Assembly: GCA_900756945.1 (NCBI GenBank)
Contig: CAAELZ010000028.1
Location: 1-25,471 of the forward strand
Source: an uncultured Collinsella sp.
Lineage (GTDB): Bacteria; Actinomycetota; Coriobacteriia; Coriobacteriales; Coriobacteriaceae
Length of the DNA stretch: 25,471 bases
Direction of reading: 5' to 3'
Shown one piece after another: positions 8,101-16,380 of the stretch (position 1 is its first letter; each line of letters starts with the position of its first letter). The position numbers were made by a program, and so were the translations under genes. The notes beneath the pieces are model-generated. The model saw only the letters and a list, made by a program, of their open reading frames with translations, ran no database searches and was not told the DNA's origin.

Positions 8101-8621
8101 CGCATGGCCACGAGCTCGTCCATGCGCGCATCCGAGAGATCGGAGAGCGCCGCCATAAGGCTTGGGCTCGTGGGGACGGGTGCCGGAAAGGGAAAGTTGG
8201 GGTTGACCGCGGATGCGGTGGGCGCGGGGCGGGCGGACTGCCTGGCTTGCGCGGGCGGCACCGTAGTCGTGCGGACCGGCGTGCGCAAACCCTCGACGGG
8301 CTCGGAGCCGCTGGCATCCAGATACGCCAACGCCGTGGCAATAGCGTGCTTGCACATGCCGGAATAGCGGAAGGCGGCCGGGCAATCGCAGTCGTAGTCG
8401 ACGACCTCGTGCTCGTCCATATCGAGCGCCACGCGCGTCTTGTACAGGTCGCCGCGCGAGCCACGCACCGTGCCCTCGACCGTCACGTTTTTGGAGAAGC
8501 GCGAGCCGCTGTCCTCGATCGACAGCACGGCACCGTTGAGCATGAGCGAACGCCCCTTCATAAAGGTGCCGCTCAACGCCGCCTCTTTGCGAAGCGCCTG
8601 CACAAACGTCCCCTGCGCCAT
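5148..8621 (-). CDS. SNF2-family DEAD/H helicase with N-terminal SWIM zinc finger
   Basis: This is a 1157-residue DNA-dependent ATPase of the Swi2/Snf2 family, likely a DNA translocase that remodels protein-DNA complexes. The SWIM finger is at C78, C80, C90 and H92 (DCDCPAAFRYSGMCKH). A Pro/Ala-rich linker (about 110-155) leads to a long bacterial SNF2-associated region (about 160-690). The ATPase follows: Walker A DDMGLGKT at 719-726, DEAQ at 818-821, motif III LTGTPIEN, and the helicase C domain with motif VI QATDRAHRIGQ at about 1089-1099. All helicase motifs look intact. I place the start at the ATG at 8621, with GGAGG 5 nt upstream, rather than the TTG at 8633, which lies over that ribosome site. 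The exact cellular role of bacterial SWIM-SNF2 proteins is not known. A family A repeat fills the gap upstream. Confidence 0.93.
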   Translation of the reverse strand: MAQGTFVQALRKEAALSGTFMKGRSLMLNGAVLSIEDSGSRFSKNVTVEGTVRGSRGDLYKTRVALDMDEHEVVDYDCDCPAAFRYSGMCKHAIATALAYLDASGSEPVEGLRTPVRTTTVPPAQARQSARPAPTASAVNPNFPFPAPVPTSPSLMAALSDLSDARMDELVAMRRKLAATIDPDAPKAVLEPSLVPYYNPLFGERFSWALEFRIRCGSVSYVVKDIDGMADAYVRGGTFSYGKKLTFVHTPEAFDDVSTKLLDFVTMAVAYLSDITSSRSASYDFARSGFVAERQLPLSEYAIVSVLDLLRGRTIAFEPAWSRGTTTHRAYEVAVEPSPLGKDEAPTKHPPLLAAKIAPAAGGSYDLRLPADTYCFASDDAAYLVDTRRARRTDAAFAQHAAPFLSRLLPCRTPAHIAAGQVGEFCRMALPILHDYTDLTAPAALDTVAPEPSFAMAIGVDDRLVTCKITVTYGDWSADLFSLGAPGSPFEERRPGVPPRDEVAEFRVMDTAALYFDFYEGGLAFEERDDESLFHLLTEGLSALSELGEVMLSDRLRQVSVRPAPKLSVRATVKSNLLDVELGASGLSAADLAIYLDSYKRHQTFARLTSGDIIRLDEGARAAFGLAEDLGVDAVDLLDGVSLPASSTLFVDSMLARTPALEADRDAAFRRTVERLDTLGKMDFTVPTALKATLRGYQVDGYQWLGSLEHLGLGGILADDMGLGKTLQMIAHILARVEAGDTKPTLVVCPASLVYNWTAELERFAPSLDVCAIVGAKAQRRVQITGADEHNVVVTSYDLMRRDIDEYADQDFARVVLDEAQYIKNPLTQVARAAKRLPAGVRFALTGTPIENRLSELWSIFDFLMPGLLGTRESFAKRFESPVEHDEGDSAARLQALVSPFVLRRVKEDVVADLPEKIEDTVMAQLTGEQRKLYLANQDRIAQQVQHREASEFKKDKLKVLAELTKLRQICCDPHLHYEDYKAGSAKLDACMELVHGALDGGHRILLFSQFTGMLDIIGKRLAKEDIGFLKLTGASSKENRAKMVAQFQAGEVPVFLISLKAGGVGLNLTAADVVIHYDPWWNVAAQDQATDRAHRIGQKHTVTVYKLIAKDTIEERIMQMQESKRDLVNSVLGGDGISSALFTREDVLALLGGDGR

Positions 8622-8641
8622 CACTTCCTCCAATCCACACA

Positions 8642-8768
8642 GGGTAGCTAATTTGGGACGGGGCTATTTTAGCTACCCCCATATGTCGGCTGAGATGTAT
8701 TCCGATCCCGACTCATTCGCCGTCAGTCAAAGGGTAGCTAAAATAGCCCCGTCCCAAATTAGCTACCC
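8642..8768. repeat. Family A element: perfect 37-bp inverted repeat, 53-bp spacer
   Basis: The left arm (8642-8678) and right arm (8732-8768) are perfect reverse complements over 37 bp. Each arm can also fold alone, because it starts GGGTAGCTAA and ends TTAGCTACCC. Inside each arm is the core TTTGGGACGGGG. The spacer (8679-8731) shows nothing recognisable. There is no open frame inside, no clear target duplication and no T tract typical of a terminator. It fills almost the whole gap between the dnaE stop and the SNF2 gene start. Both arms contain TAAAAT on one strand, which could act as a -10, but no good -35 is placed for it. Confidence 0.9.
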
Positions 8769-8781
8769 CGGCAAAATCATT

Positions 8782-11700
8782 TTAGATAACCGTCACGCGG
8801 CCTTGGTTGCCGACGATGGCCTTGGCCTCGGCCAGCAGCGGAATCGAGCGCGCGTTGACCTTGGCAGGCACCTCGGCGCGCAGCACGCGCCCGTCCACCT
8901 GCTCGATAAAGATCTCCACGCGGTCGCCGCCCGGGTTAGTGGTGAGCACCGTGGCCAGGCGCGCCATATTGCCCTGGCTAAAGCGGCTGTTGGGCACCAT
9001 GACCTCAAAGACCTTGGGCTTGTTGTTCTCCTCGCTAAGCTCCAGCGGCACGATCTCCTGCGCGATGATCTGGTCGCCGCGGTCCGAGCGCTCGAGCTTG
9101 CCCTTAATGCGCACAAACGCATCGGACAGCTGCGCACCGGTCTCGGGATCGACCTCGCCATACAGATACCCCTCGGCCTCCTTATAGGTCTTGGGGAACA
9201 CCACGACCGTGGCCTCGCCTTCCATGTCCTCGAGCTGCACGATGCCCATGGGGTCGCCGTTTTTGGTCACGCGCTTGGACACACTCGAGACCATACCGGC
9301 CCACCACAGCGCCTTGCCCTCGGGGATCTCCTGGTTGATGGTGCCACCCGTGGGGTTCTGCACTTCGTAGCCGGTATCGATCTGTGAGAACGAGAAGTCG
9401 CGCGCTTTGCTGAGCGCATACTCAAACGGGCGCAGCGGGTGGTCCGAGACATAGATGCCCAGAACCTCCTTCTCCTGGCTCAGCTTAAGGTGGCGATCCC
9501 ACTCCTGGCCGTCCGGATCGGGCACGCTGACCTCGAAGCCCGAGCCCTCAACATCGCCAAACATGTCGAAGAACGACGTCTGGCCGCTCGCGCGATCCTT
9601 CTGGCGCTTCACCGCGGCATCGATGATGTTCTCGGGGTTGTTCTTGTCCACAAAGTGCATCATCTGGCGACGCGGATAGCCCGTGGAGTCGAAGGCGCCT
9701 GCCTTGATGAGCGATTCGATCACGCGACGGTTTGCCTGGCTGGAGTCCACGCGCTCGACAAAGTCGTGCAGCGTCTTAAACGGACCGCCCGCCTCGCGCT
9801 CGGCGATAATCGCTTGCGCCACGCCGGTACCCACGCCGCGGATGCCGGCCAGACCAAAGCGCACGCCCTCCTTGGTAGCCGTGAACTCGGTGCCGGACTC
9901 GTTGACATCTGGCGAAAGCACGGGGATGCCGTCGTGACGGCACGCTGAGACGTAGTGCACGATCTTGTCGGTCTTGCCCGTATAGGACGTCAGAACGGCC
10001 GCCATGTACTCGTGCGGATAGTGCGCCTTGAGCCACGCCGTCTGCATAACCAAAATGGCGTAGCCAGCGGAGTGCGACTTGTTAAAGGCGTAGGACGCAA
10101 ACTCAAGAACATCGTCCCAAATCTTCTGGGCGACCTCGCGCGTGTAGTTGTTCTTGATAGCGCCGTTCATCCAGTGGTCGTAGGTGGTCTCGTCCGAACC
10201 ATCCTCCCAGTGCAGCACCGTCGACGTGAGCAGTTTGATCTTTTTCTTAGCCACGGGCTTACGGATACGCGAGTCCGATTCGCCCTTGGAGAAGCCGCAC
10301 ATCTCGACGGAGATGAGCATAACCTGCTCCTGGTAGACCATGGTGCCGTAGGTTTCGCCCAGGATGTCGTCCAGACGGTCGTCGTAGGAGACGGCCGGCT
10401 CCTTGCCGTTCATACGGTTGATGTAGGACGAAACCATGCCGGCGCCCAGCGGGCCCGGGCGGTACAGAGCGATCAATGCTACGACGTGCTTGTACTCGGT
10501 GGGCTTCATGTTCTTGATCGTGGCCGTCATGCCGGCGGACTCGACCTGGAAGACGCCAGCGGTGTGACCGGAGCCCATTAGCTTAAAGATCTCGGGGTCG
10601 TCAAAGGGGATCTCTTCCTCTTTGATGTCGATGCCGAAGTTCTTCTTAATGTTGGCCTTGGCCTTGGAGATAACCGTCAGCGTGCGCAGGCCCAAAAAGT
10701 CCATCTTGAGCAGGCCCATGTCGGCGACGGTATGACCCTCGTACTGGGTAATCTCGACGCCGCCCTTGGTATCGAGCTTGGTGGGCACGTGCTCGTTGAC
10801 GGGATCGCGGCAGATCAGAACGGCGCACGCGTGCACGCCCTCGCCACGGGTGAGGCCCTCAATCGAGAGCGCCGTGTCGATGATGCGGCGGGCGTCGTCG
10901 TCCTTTTTATATGCCTCAGCAAAATCGGGGTTAAACAAATCCTCTTTGCCGGGTTGTTTGTCGAGCACCTGCTTGAGCTTGACCTTGGGGTCGCTCGAGA
11001 CCATCTTGGACAGGCGCTGGCCCATGTAGACCGGATAGTCCAGAACGCGCGCGGCGTCGTTGATGGCCTGCTTGGCCTTAATGGTCGAGTAGGTGATGAC
11101 GTGGGTGACCTTCTCGGGACCGTAGAGCTGGCGAACGTGCTCCACGACCTCGAGGCGCCGCTCATCGTCGAAGTCCATATCGATATCGGGCATCTCGGTA
11201 CGCTGCGGGGACAGGAATCTCTCGAACATCAGGCCGTTCTCGAGCGGGTCGAACGCGGTGATGTTCATGGCGTAGGCGACGATAGCGCCGGCGGCCGAGC
11301 CACGGCCGGGGCCGACACCGATGCCGTTGTCCTTGGCCCATTGCACGTACTCGGCAACGATCAAAAAGTAGGCGGCAAAGCCCTTGTCGCAAATGACCTT
11401 GTATTCGTACTCAAAGCGCTCTTTAATGTTGACGCCACCGATCTCGCGCGTGGCCCAATCGTCGCCGTAGTGCTGGCGCAGGCCCTTCTCGCACTCGCGG
11501 CGGAACTGGCTCTCGTGCGTCTCGCCGGGGTCGAGCAGCGGGAAGCGCGGCAGGATGATGGAGTCCCAGTCCAGCTCCACGTAGCACTTGTCGGCGATCT
11601 CGAGCGTGTTGTCGCAGGCCTCGGGGCAATACGGGAACATCGCCCGCATTTCCTCCTCGGTCTTCATGTAAAACTCCGAGCCGGTCATGCGCATGCGGTT

Positions 11701-12585
11701 GGGATCGTCGACCTTGGCGTTCATGCCAATGCACATGATGACGTCCTGCACGGGAGCGTCCTCGCGGCGCAGGTAGTGGAAGTCGTTGGTGGCGATGACC
11801 TTGACGCCTACCTGCTTGGCGATGTCGATGAGCGTGCGGTCCATCTGCTCATCGGTCAGGCCGTTGTCGGTGGTGATGCCGTGTTCCTGGATCTCGATAT
11901 AAAAGTCGCCAGGTTCGAAGGTATCACGGAAGGTCTCGGCCCACTTGATGGCGCCCTCCATGTCACCGCGGTCGATGTATTTGGGAATGATGCCCGCGAT
12001 GCAGGCGCTGGTGCAGATCATGCCCTTGGCGTGGCGGCGCAGGTTGTCGAGCGTCACGCGGGGCTTGTAGTAAAAGCCCTGCACGGCTGCCTCGGAGACC
12101 GTCTGCATCAGGTTGACGTAGCCCTCCTGGTCCTTGGCCAGAAGGATCATGTGGTAGAGCTCGGGCTTATGGTCGCGAGCAAGGGTCTCGTCCGGCGTAA
12201 AGTAGACCTCGCAGCCAAAGATGGGCTTGATGACCAGAGGCGGCTTGAGCTCGTCGATGTTGCCCTTCTCGTCCCACATGGCCATGTCCTTCACATACTG
12301 GGCATGCTCGCGCGGGTTTGCCTCGGGATCGGGCTCCACCAGCTCGTCGCGGCGATCCTTTTCCAAGAAGGCCTTGTCGTGGCTCCAAGTCTTGTACTCG
12401 GGCGTATTGTGGTTGACGGCGTCGCATGCCAGCGCCAGATCGGGCACGCCATACATGTAGCCGTGGTCGGTAATGGCCACGGCGGGCATGCCCAGCTCTA
12501 CGGCACGGTTGACCATATCCTGGATACGGGTTGCGCCGTCGAGCATGGAGAAGACAGTGTGGTTGTGCAGATGGACGAATGCCAT
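8782..12585 (-). CDS. dnaE: DNA polymerase III alpha subunit DnaE
   Basis: This is the 1267-aa replicative DNA polymerase catalytic subunit (family C). The N-terminal PHP domain begins MAFVHLHNHTVFSMLDGATR. The likely metal ligands all appear kept: H5, H7, D16, H41, E126, H145, C195, D268 and H270, so it may carry its own 3'-5' proofreading activity as in other actinobacterial DnaE proteins. The palm has GPGRGSAAGA (about 425-434) and the catalytic aspartates in PDIDMDFDD (466-474). Helix-hairpin-helix residues, the clamp-binding-like QTSFFDMFGD and a C-terminal OB domain follow. Between the GESDSRIRKP and NKSHSAGYA regions there are some extra residues compared with common DnaE. The ATG at 12585 has GGAG 8 nt upstream. 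A possible -10 TAAAAT lies at 12625-12630, without a clear -35. Confidence 0.98.
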   Translation of the reverse strand: MAFVHLHNHTVFSMLDGATRIQDMVNRAVELGMPAVAITDHGYMYGVPDLALACDAVNHNTPEYKTWSHDKAFLEKDRRDELVEPDPEANPREHAQYVKDMAMWDEKGNIDELKPPLVIKPIFGCEVYFTPDETLARDHKPELYHMILLAKDQEGYVNLMQTVSEAAVQGFYYKPRVTLDNLRRHAKGMICTSACIAGIIPKYIDRGDMEGAIKWAETFRDTFEPGDFYIEIQEHGITTDNGLTDEQMDRTLIDIAKQVGVKVIATNDFHYLRREDAPVQDVIMCIGMNAKVDDPNRMRMTGSEFYMKTEEEMRAMFPYCPEACDNTLEIADKCYVELDWDSIILPRFPLLDPGETHESQFRRECEKGLRQHYGDDWATREIGGVNIKERFEYEYKVICDKGFAAYFLIVAEYVQWAKDNGIGVGPGRGSAAGAIVAYAMNITAFDPLENGLMFERFLSPQRTEMPDIDMDFDDERRLEVVEHVRQLYGPEKVTHVITYSTIKAKQAINDAARVLDYPVYMGQRLSKMVSSDPKVKLKQVLDKQPGKEDLFNPDFAEAYKKDDDARRIIDTALSIEGLTRGEGVHACAVLICRDPVNEHVPTKLDTKGGVEITQYEGHTVADMGLLKMDFLGLRTLTVISKAKANIKKNFGIDIKEEEIPFDDPEIFKLMGSGHTAGVFQVESAGMTATIKNMKPTEYKHVVALIALYRPGPLGAGMVSSYINRMNGKEPAVSYDDRLDDILGETYGTMVYQEQVMLISVEMCGFSKGESDSRIRKPVAKKKIKLLTSTVLHWEDGSDETTYDHWMNGAIKNNYTREVAQKIWDDVLEFASYAFNKSHSAGYAILVMQTAWLKAHYPHEYMAAVLTSYTGKTDKIVHYVSACRHDGIPVLSPDVNESGTEFTATKEGVRFGLAGIRGVGTGVAQAIIAEREAGGPFKTLHDFVERVDSSQANRRVIESLIKAGAFDSTGYPRRQMMHFVDKNNPENIIDAAVKRQKDRASGQTSFFDMFGDVEGSGFEVSVPDPDGQEWDRHLKLSQEKEVLGIYVSDHPLRPFEYALSKARDFSFSQIDTGYEVQNPTGGTINQEIPEGKALWWAGMVSSVSKRVTKNGDPMGIVQLEDMEGEATVVVFPKTYKEAEGYLYGEVDPETGAQLSDAFVRIKGKLERSDRGDQIIAQEIVPLELSEENNKPKVFEVMVPNSRFSQGNMARLATVLTTNPGGDRVEIFIEQVDGRVLRAEVPAKVNARSIPLLAEAKAIVGNQGRVTVI

Positions 12586-12685
12586 GTGATGAGCTCCGAT
12601 GCGGGTTCGTGTTCTGACTGAACGATTTTACCCCACGGCACGGACAGCGCCCGAACCTAGCCAAACCCACACGGCTCCTCTTGAG

Positions 12686-12748
12686 TTGCGGTGAAATGCG
12701 GACTGTTTGGCGGCTTTTTTGGCCAAAACAGTCCGTATTCCACCGCAA
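12686..12748. repeat. Family B element: 23-bp near-perfect hairpin between addA and dnaE
   Basis: The left arm (12686-12708) begins TTGCGGTGAAATGCGG and ends GGACTGTTT. The right arm (12726-12748) is its reverse complement with 2 mismatches. The loop (12709-12725) reads roughly GGCGGCTTTTTTGGCCA, and its ends add further pairing. It lies 12 nt past the addA stop. No T tract follows the stem on the minus strand, so it is not a textbook terminator. The same arm sequence returns at 23795-23865. Confidence 0.85.
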
Positions 12749-12759
12749 GTTATTGAGGG

Positions 12760-15700
12760 CTAGAGGCTGTAGGTGACCACCTGAGGCTCGCACGGGTTGG
12801 CGGGGTCGACTTGCTCCACGCGGACGAACTTGACGGTCACGGCCTCAAAGCCCGCCTTGTGCAGAACATCAGCGTAAACGCGCGCCTGCAGGGCGTGCTT
12901 CTCCTGCAGCTGTTCCGGCGTCTCGTCCGGTGTGCCGCCCGTCTTGTAGTCGATGACCAGCGCGCGTGACGAATCCGCCGGGTTCGTCGCCAAAGCATCG
13001 ATGGCGCCCTCGGCGTATGCAGCGTAGCGAGCGATGTCCTCGTCTTCGCAACCCAGCGAGAAGAATGGTACCTCGGCACGAACGCACGGCCACGCGAGCA
13101 GGTCGGCACGAACAGCCGACTTGAGCCAGCGGTCCAGGGCGACGTCGAAGCGTTCGCGCTGCTCCGGCGTCAGGCGCCACAGACGCGCTAGCGCATCGGC
13201 ACGCTCAGCGGGCAGCTCATCGGCACCCATCTCGATCAGCCACTGGCAGGCGGCATGGAACGCCGAGCCCAGCGCCATGGGGTTGCCGGCAGGCTCAACG
13301 GCGGCCACGTCTGCATCCGTCATCTCCGAGCCATCCGACTCCGCATCATCGCCAGCCTCGTCCATGGGCACGCGCGTCTCGGCGGCACGGTCCTCGGCCT
13401 CGGCATGCAGCGCCGCGGCGATTGACGAGTAGCTATACGAGTCACGCATCGGATACGGACAGATGCCCATGCGCACGCCCGCTGCCTGGGGATACACAAG
13501 CTCAAATGAATCGGCCTTGGGGTCGGCAGGACCGGGCACAGTTGAGCGCGAAGCATTATCAGCGACATCGACATCGCCGCGAACAAGCCTGCCCTCGGCA
13601 TCCAGCGAAGCGTTAGCCTCAAACGCCTGCTCGCCAAACGTAAAGTCCGACAGCGAGATGAGCTCGTAGTCGCCCGGCTGGGAGTTGTCGAACACCAAAC
13701 GGTCGCTATCGAGCTGCGGCATGTCCAGACTGTCGGTCGGCAGGATGCGGCGCAGCACGTCGTAGGTCAGATCCGTCTCGACATCGAAGGTCGGCGCCGT
13801 CACCTTGCCGCGGCTCACGCCGGCGTCCATCGCCAAAATGACCAACTCGCGCGCTCGCGTCATGGCGACATAGAGCAGACGAGCCCGCTCCTCGAGCGAA
13901 AGCTGCAGGTCGGCGTTGCGCAGGCGGGCAAACGCCTCGGCGGGAGAGCCCGTCGCGCAGACGTCCTCCATAAGCTCCGGCGGCAGCCACAGCGACGTGC
14001 CCTTGCCCTTAAACGCGTGTTCAAACTGCTTTTTGACGTCATCGCCCTTCACGAAGGTCCCGTCGGCAAGCTTAACGCCATCGAAACGAGCCGGCAGCGC
14101 CACGACTTGCGCCCCACCGTCGACGCGACCCATCTGCGCCGCACCCGAGGACTTACGCACGCCAAAGCACTCGGCGACCGCCACGACCGGATACTCCAGA
14201 CCCTTGGACGCATGCACGGTCATGATGCGTACCGCGCCGTCACCCTCCTCGTTGAGCGCGCCCGGGGCCTCCTTGCCCGCCAAGAAGCGGTCGAAGGCGA
14301 GCGCAATGGAGCGCGGCGAGTTGCCGAACTCGGCCTCCGCCTCGGCCACGGCGTCGAGAGCCTTGAGCACGTTGGCGGCAATGGCCTTGCCCTCGGGACC
14401 GCGCTGCGCCAGGCGCACGAACCAGCCGGAGGCATTGACCGCGTCGCGCGCGACGGCGGCGAACGAATCGCGCCCCACGCGACGAAGTGCGTAGCGTAGC
14501 ACCTCGCGGGCGCGCGTCACGAGCGGCAAGCCCCGCAAGCCCGGCACGTCGAAATCGCTCATGATGCCCGCGTCGATATTCCGGCGCGAGGTCTCACCCG
14601 TCTCGCTATCGAGCTTGGTCGCCAGCGCCAGGAACTCCTGGGCGCCGAGCGCAAACATCGGCGAGGCCAGCAGCGGCATAAGGCCCTGCGCCGTATCGGC
14701 CGGATTGGCAAGCGCGCACACCAGGGCGCGCACCGTCTGCACCTCGGCTGCTTGGGCAAAGACCGAGCCGCCCGCGATGACGCAGTCGAGCCCCTGGTCG
14801 CGGAAGGCCTGCGCATAGACATCGGCGTTGGTCATGCGACCCAGCAGCAGGACCATGCTGCCCTGGGGCTGTTCTTTATCGGCAAGCGCGCGGAAACGCT
14901 CGGCAATCGCACGAGCTTTCGCCTGCGTTCGCTCCTGCGTGCTGCCACCGGCAACGAAGACCGCCTGGCGGCGCGAAGCCTTTGCCTTGAGCTTGTCCTC
15001 GCGATCGTCACTCGGCTCAAGATCCAAGAACCCCTGCATCAAACCACCAGTATCGCCGTCAAAGACGCGCGCCACATAGCGCAGCACCTCATCGTGGCTG
15101 CGGAAGTTGCGCACGAGCTTGACGAGCTCGCCGGCGGGGGCATCGGAGACGGCAGCCGTCTCGGGCGCAGCAGAGGAGCCCACCTTGCGCTCCTGGCGAC
15201 GGAATACCTCGACCTCGGCGCCACGGAAGCGGTAGATCGACTGCTGCGCATCGCCCACGGTGCACAGCGCGCGCTCCCCCGCGCCCGTCAGATAGCGAAT
15301 CAGATCGACCTGCATCTGGTCGGTATCTTGGAACTCGTCAATCATGACCATCTTAAAGCGGCCCTCGTAGGCGGCTCGGATGGCGGGATAATCGCGCAGC
15401 GCCTCGTATGCCATGCGCAACAGATCGTTATTGTCGAGTGCGGACTGGTCAGCCTTGAGCGCACGGTACTCCGTCTCTACGGCACGGGCAAGCCCCGTCA
15501 GCGCATCAAGTGCCGGGTCACCGCAAGCCAGCACAATATTGACGAACGTGTCGGCAGCCTCTGCCTTGAGAAGCTCGACATTCTCCTTTGGGAACATCTT
15601 ACTCGCCCGAGGCATGCTGCATGACATCATGAGCCGCGCCACATCCGCCATGGTCTTGCCGCTCGCCTCGAACGCGTCGATGGCCTCGAGCGCCACCTGC

Positions 15701-16377
15701 GCTTTCTCGGTCGTGGCCTTGCTTGCGCCCAGCGCCGCACGATAGGCATCGGCAAGCGCCGAGGTGTCGGCCTGGCCACGCGCCACGCACACATCGTCCA
15801 TCCCGCCCGGCAGCTGGCTCGATAGCTCCAGCAGGTCGCGCACCAGGCCTTTGATGGTGGTACCGGCGCCAAACTGCCCGCCCTCGCCCGCCATGGGATA
15901 CCAAGCGTAGAGGGCCTTGAGCGAAGCGGCGAGCTCGGACGCGGCATCGGGCGCCGTCGCGCGCCCCAGCACATGCTCAACAGCCTGATCCATAAGCTCA
16001 TCGGTATCGGTAAGCACCGTGAACTCGGGGTCGATGCCCAGCTCCAGCGCATGCGCGCGCAGGATGCGCGAGCACATGCCGTGAATGGTCGAAATCCAAG
16101 CGTCGTCGACCGTCAGGGCCTCCTCGTCCATCCCCTCGTCGATAAGCGCACGGCGCACGCGGTCGCGAATCTCGGCCGCAGCGTCTTTGGTAAAGGTAAT
16201 GGCGAGCACTTGGTCCAGATGCTCAACGAACGGACCGGATTCGGGCGAGAGCGCGTAGACGATGCGGCGCGTGAGGGTAAAGGTCTTGCCCGAACCGGCA
16301 CCCGCCGAGACAAACAGCGGACGGTCGAGCGTTTTGACGATCTGCAGCTGTTGCGGCATCAAAGTCGAAAGATCCAT
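12760..16377 (-). CDS. addA: ATP-dependent helicase/nuclease subunit AddA
   Basis: AddA is the UvrD-like helicase subunit of the AddAB complex, which resects double-strand breaks and loads RecA. The 1205-aa product has the Q-motif region LMPQQLQIVKTL, Walker A SAGAGSGKT (24-32), the helicase motifs TITFTKDAAAEI-like region and MIDEFQDTDQMQ, QQSIYRFRGAE, and VMTVHASKGLEYP-type motif V (here IMTVHASKGLEYPVV). A second helicase motif, LLYVAMTRARE, follows. The C-terminal RecB-type nuclease keeps EGAIDAL and VIDYKTGG, so both helicase and nuclease look active. Length is typical. addB ends 3 nt upstream of its ATG, with AAGGAGGG inside the end of addB as the ribosome site, so the two form one operon. 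Confidence 0.96.
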   Translation of the reverse strand: MDLSTLMPQQLQIVKTLDRPLFVSAGAGSGKTFTLTRRIVYALSPESGPFVEHLDQVLAITFTKDAAAEIRDRVRRALIDEGMDEEALTVDDAWISTIHGMCSRILRAHALELGIDPEFTVLTDTDELMDQAVEHVLGRATAPDAASELAASLKALYAWYPMAGEGGQFGAGTTIKGLVRDLLELSSQLPGGMDDVCVARGQADTSALADAYRAALGASKATTEKAQVALEAIDAFEASGKTMADVARLMMSCSMPRASKMFPKENVELLKAEAADTFVNIVLACGDPALDALTGLARAVETEYRALKADQSALDNNDLLRMAYEALRDYPAIRAAYEGRFKMVMIDEFQDTDQMQVDLIRYLTGAGERALCTVGDAQQSIYRFRGAEVEVFRRQERKVGSSAAPETAAVSDAPAGELVKLVRNFRSHDEVLRYVARVFDGDTGGLMQGFLDLEPSDDREDKLKAKASRRQAVFVAGGSTQERTQAKARAIAERFRALADKEQPQGSMVLLLGRMTNADVYAQAFRDQGLDCVIAGGSVFAQAAEVQTVRALVCALANPADTAQGLMPLLASPMFALGAQEFLALATKLDSETGETSRRNIDAGIMSDFDVPGLRGLPLVTRAREVLRYALRRVGRDSFAAVARDAVNASGWFVRLAQRGPEGKAIAANVLKALDAVAEAEAEFGNSPRSIALAFDRFLAGKEAPGALNEEGDGAVRIMTVHASKGLEYPVVAVAECFGVRKSSGAAQMGRVDGGAQVVALPARFDGVKLADGTFVKGDDVKKQFEHAFKGKGTSLWLPPELMEDVCATGSPAEAFARLRNADLQLSLEERARLLYVAMTRARELVILAMDAGVSRGKVTAPTFDVETDLTYDVLRRILPTDSLDMPQLDSDRLVFDNSQPGDYELISLSDFTFGEQAFEANASLDAEGRLVRGDVDVADNASRSTVPGPADPKADSFELVYPQAAGVRMGICPYPMRDSYSYSSIAAALHAEAEDRAAETRVPMDEAGDDAESDGSEMTDADVAAVEPAGNPMALGSAFHAACQWLIEMGADELPAERADALARLWRLTPEQRERFDVALDRWLKSAVRADLLAWPCVRAEVPFFSLGCEDEDIARYAAYAEGAIDALATNPADSSRALVIDYKTGGTPDETPEQLQEKHALQARVYADVLHKAGFEAVTVKFVRVEQVDPANPCEPQVVTYSL

Positions 16378-16380
16378 GGT

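Noticed and set aside
8642..8768. Insertion sequence ended by the 37-bp inverted repeats
   Set aside because: The spacer is only 53 bp with no transposase frame, and no target duplication is visible. A non-autonomous element remains possible.
10732..12621. Plus-strand open frame of 629 codons opposite dnaE
   Set aside because: Antisense shadow of dnaE with a repetitive Val/Asp/Leu composition and no recognisable family.
12686..12748. Rho-independent terminator of addA
   Set aside because: The stem is strong but no T tract follows on the minus strand, and the same sequence is repeated elsewhere as a family.
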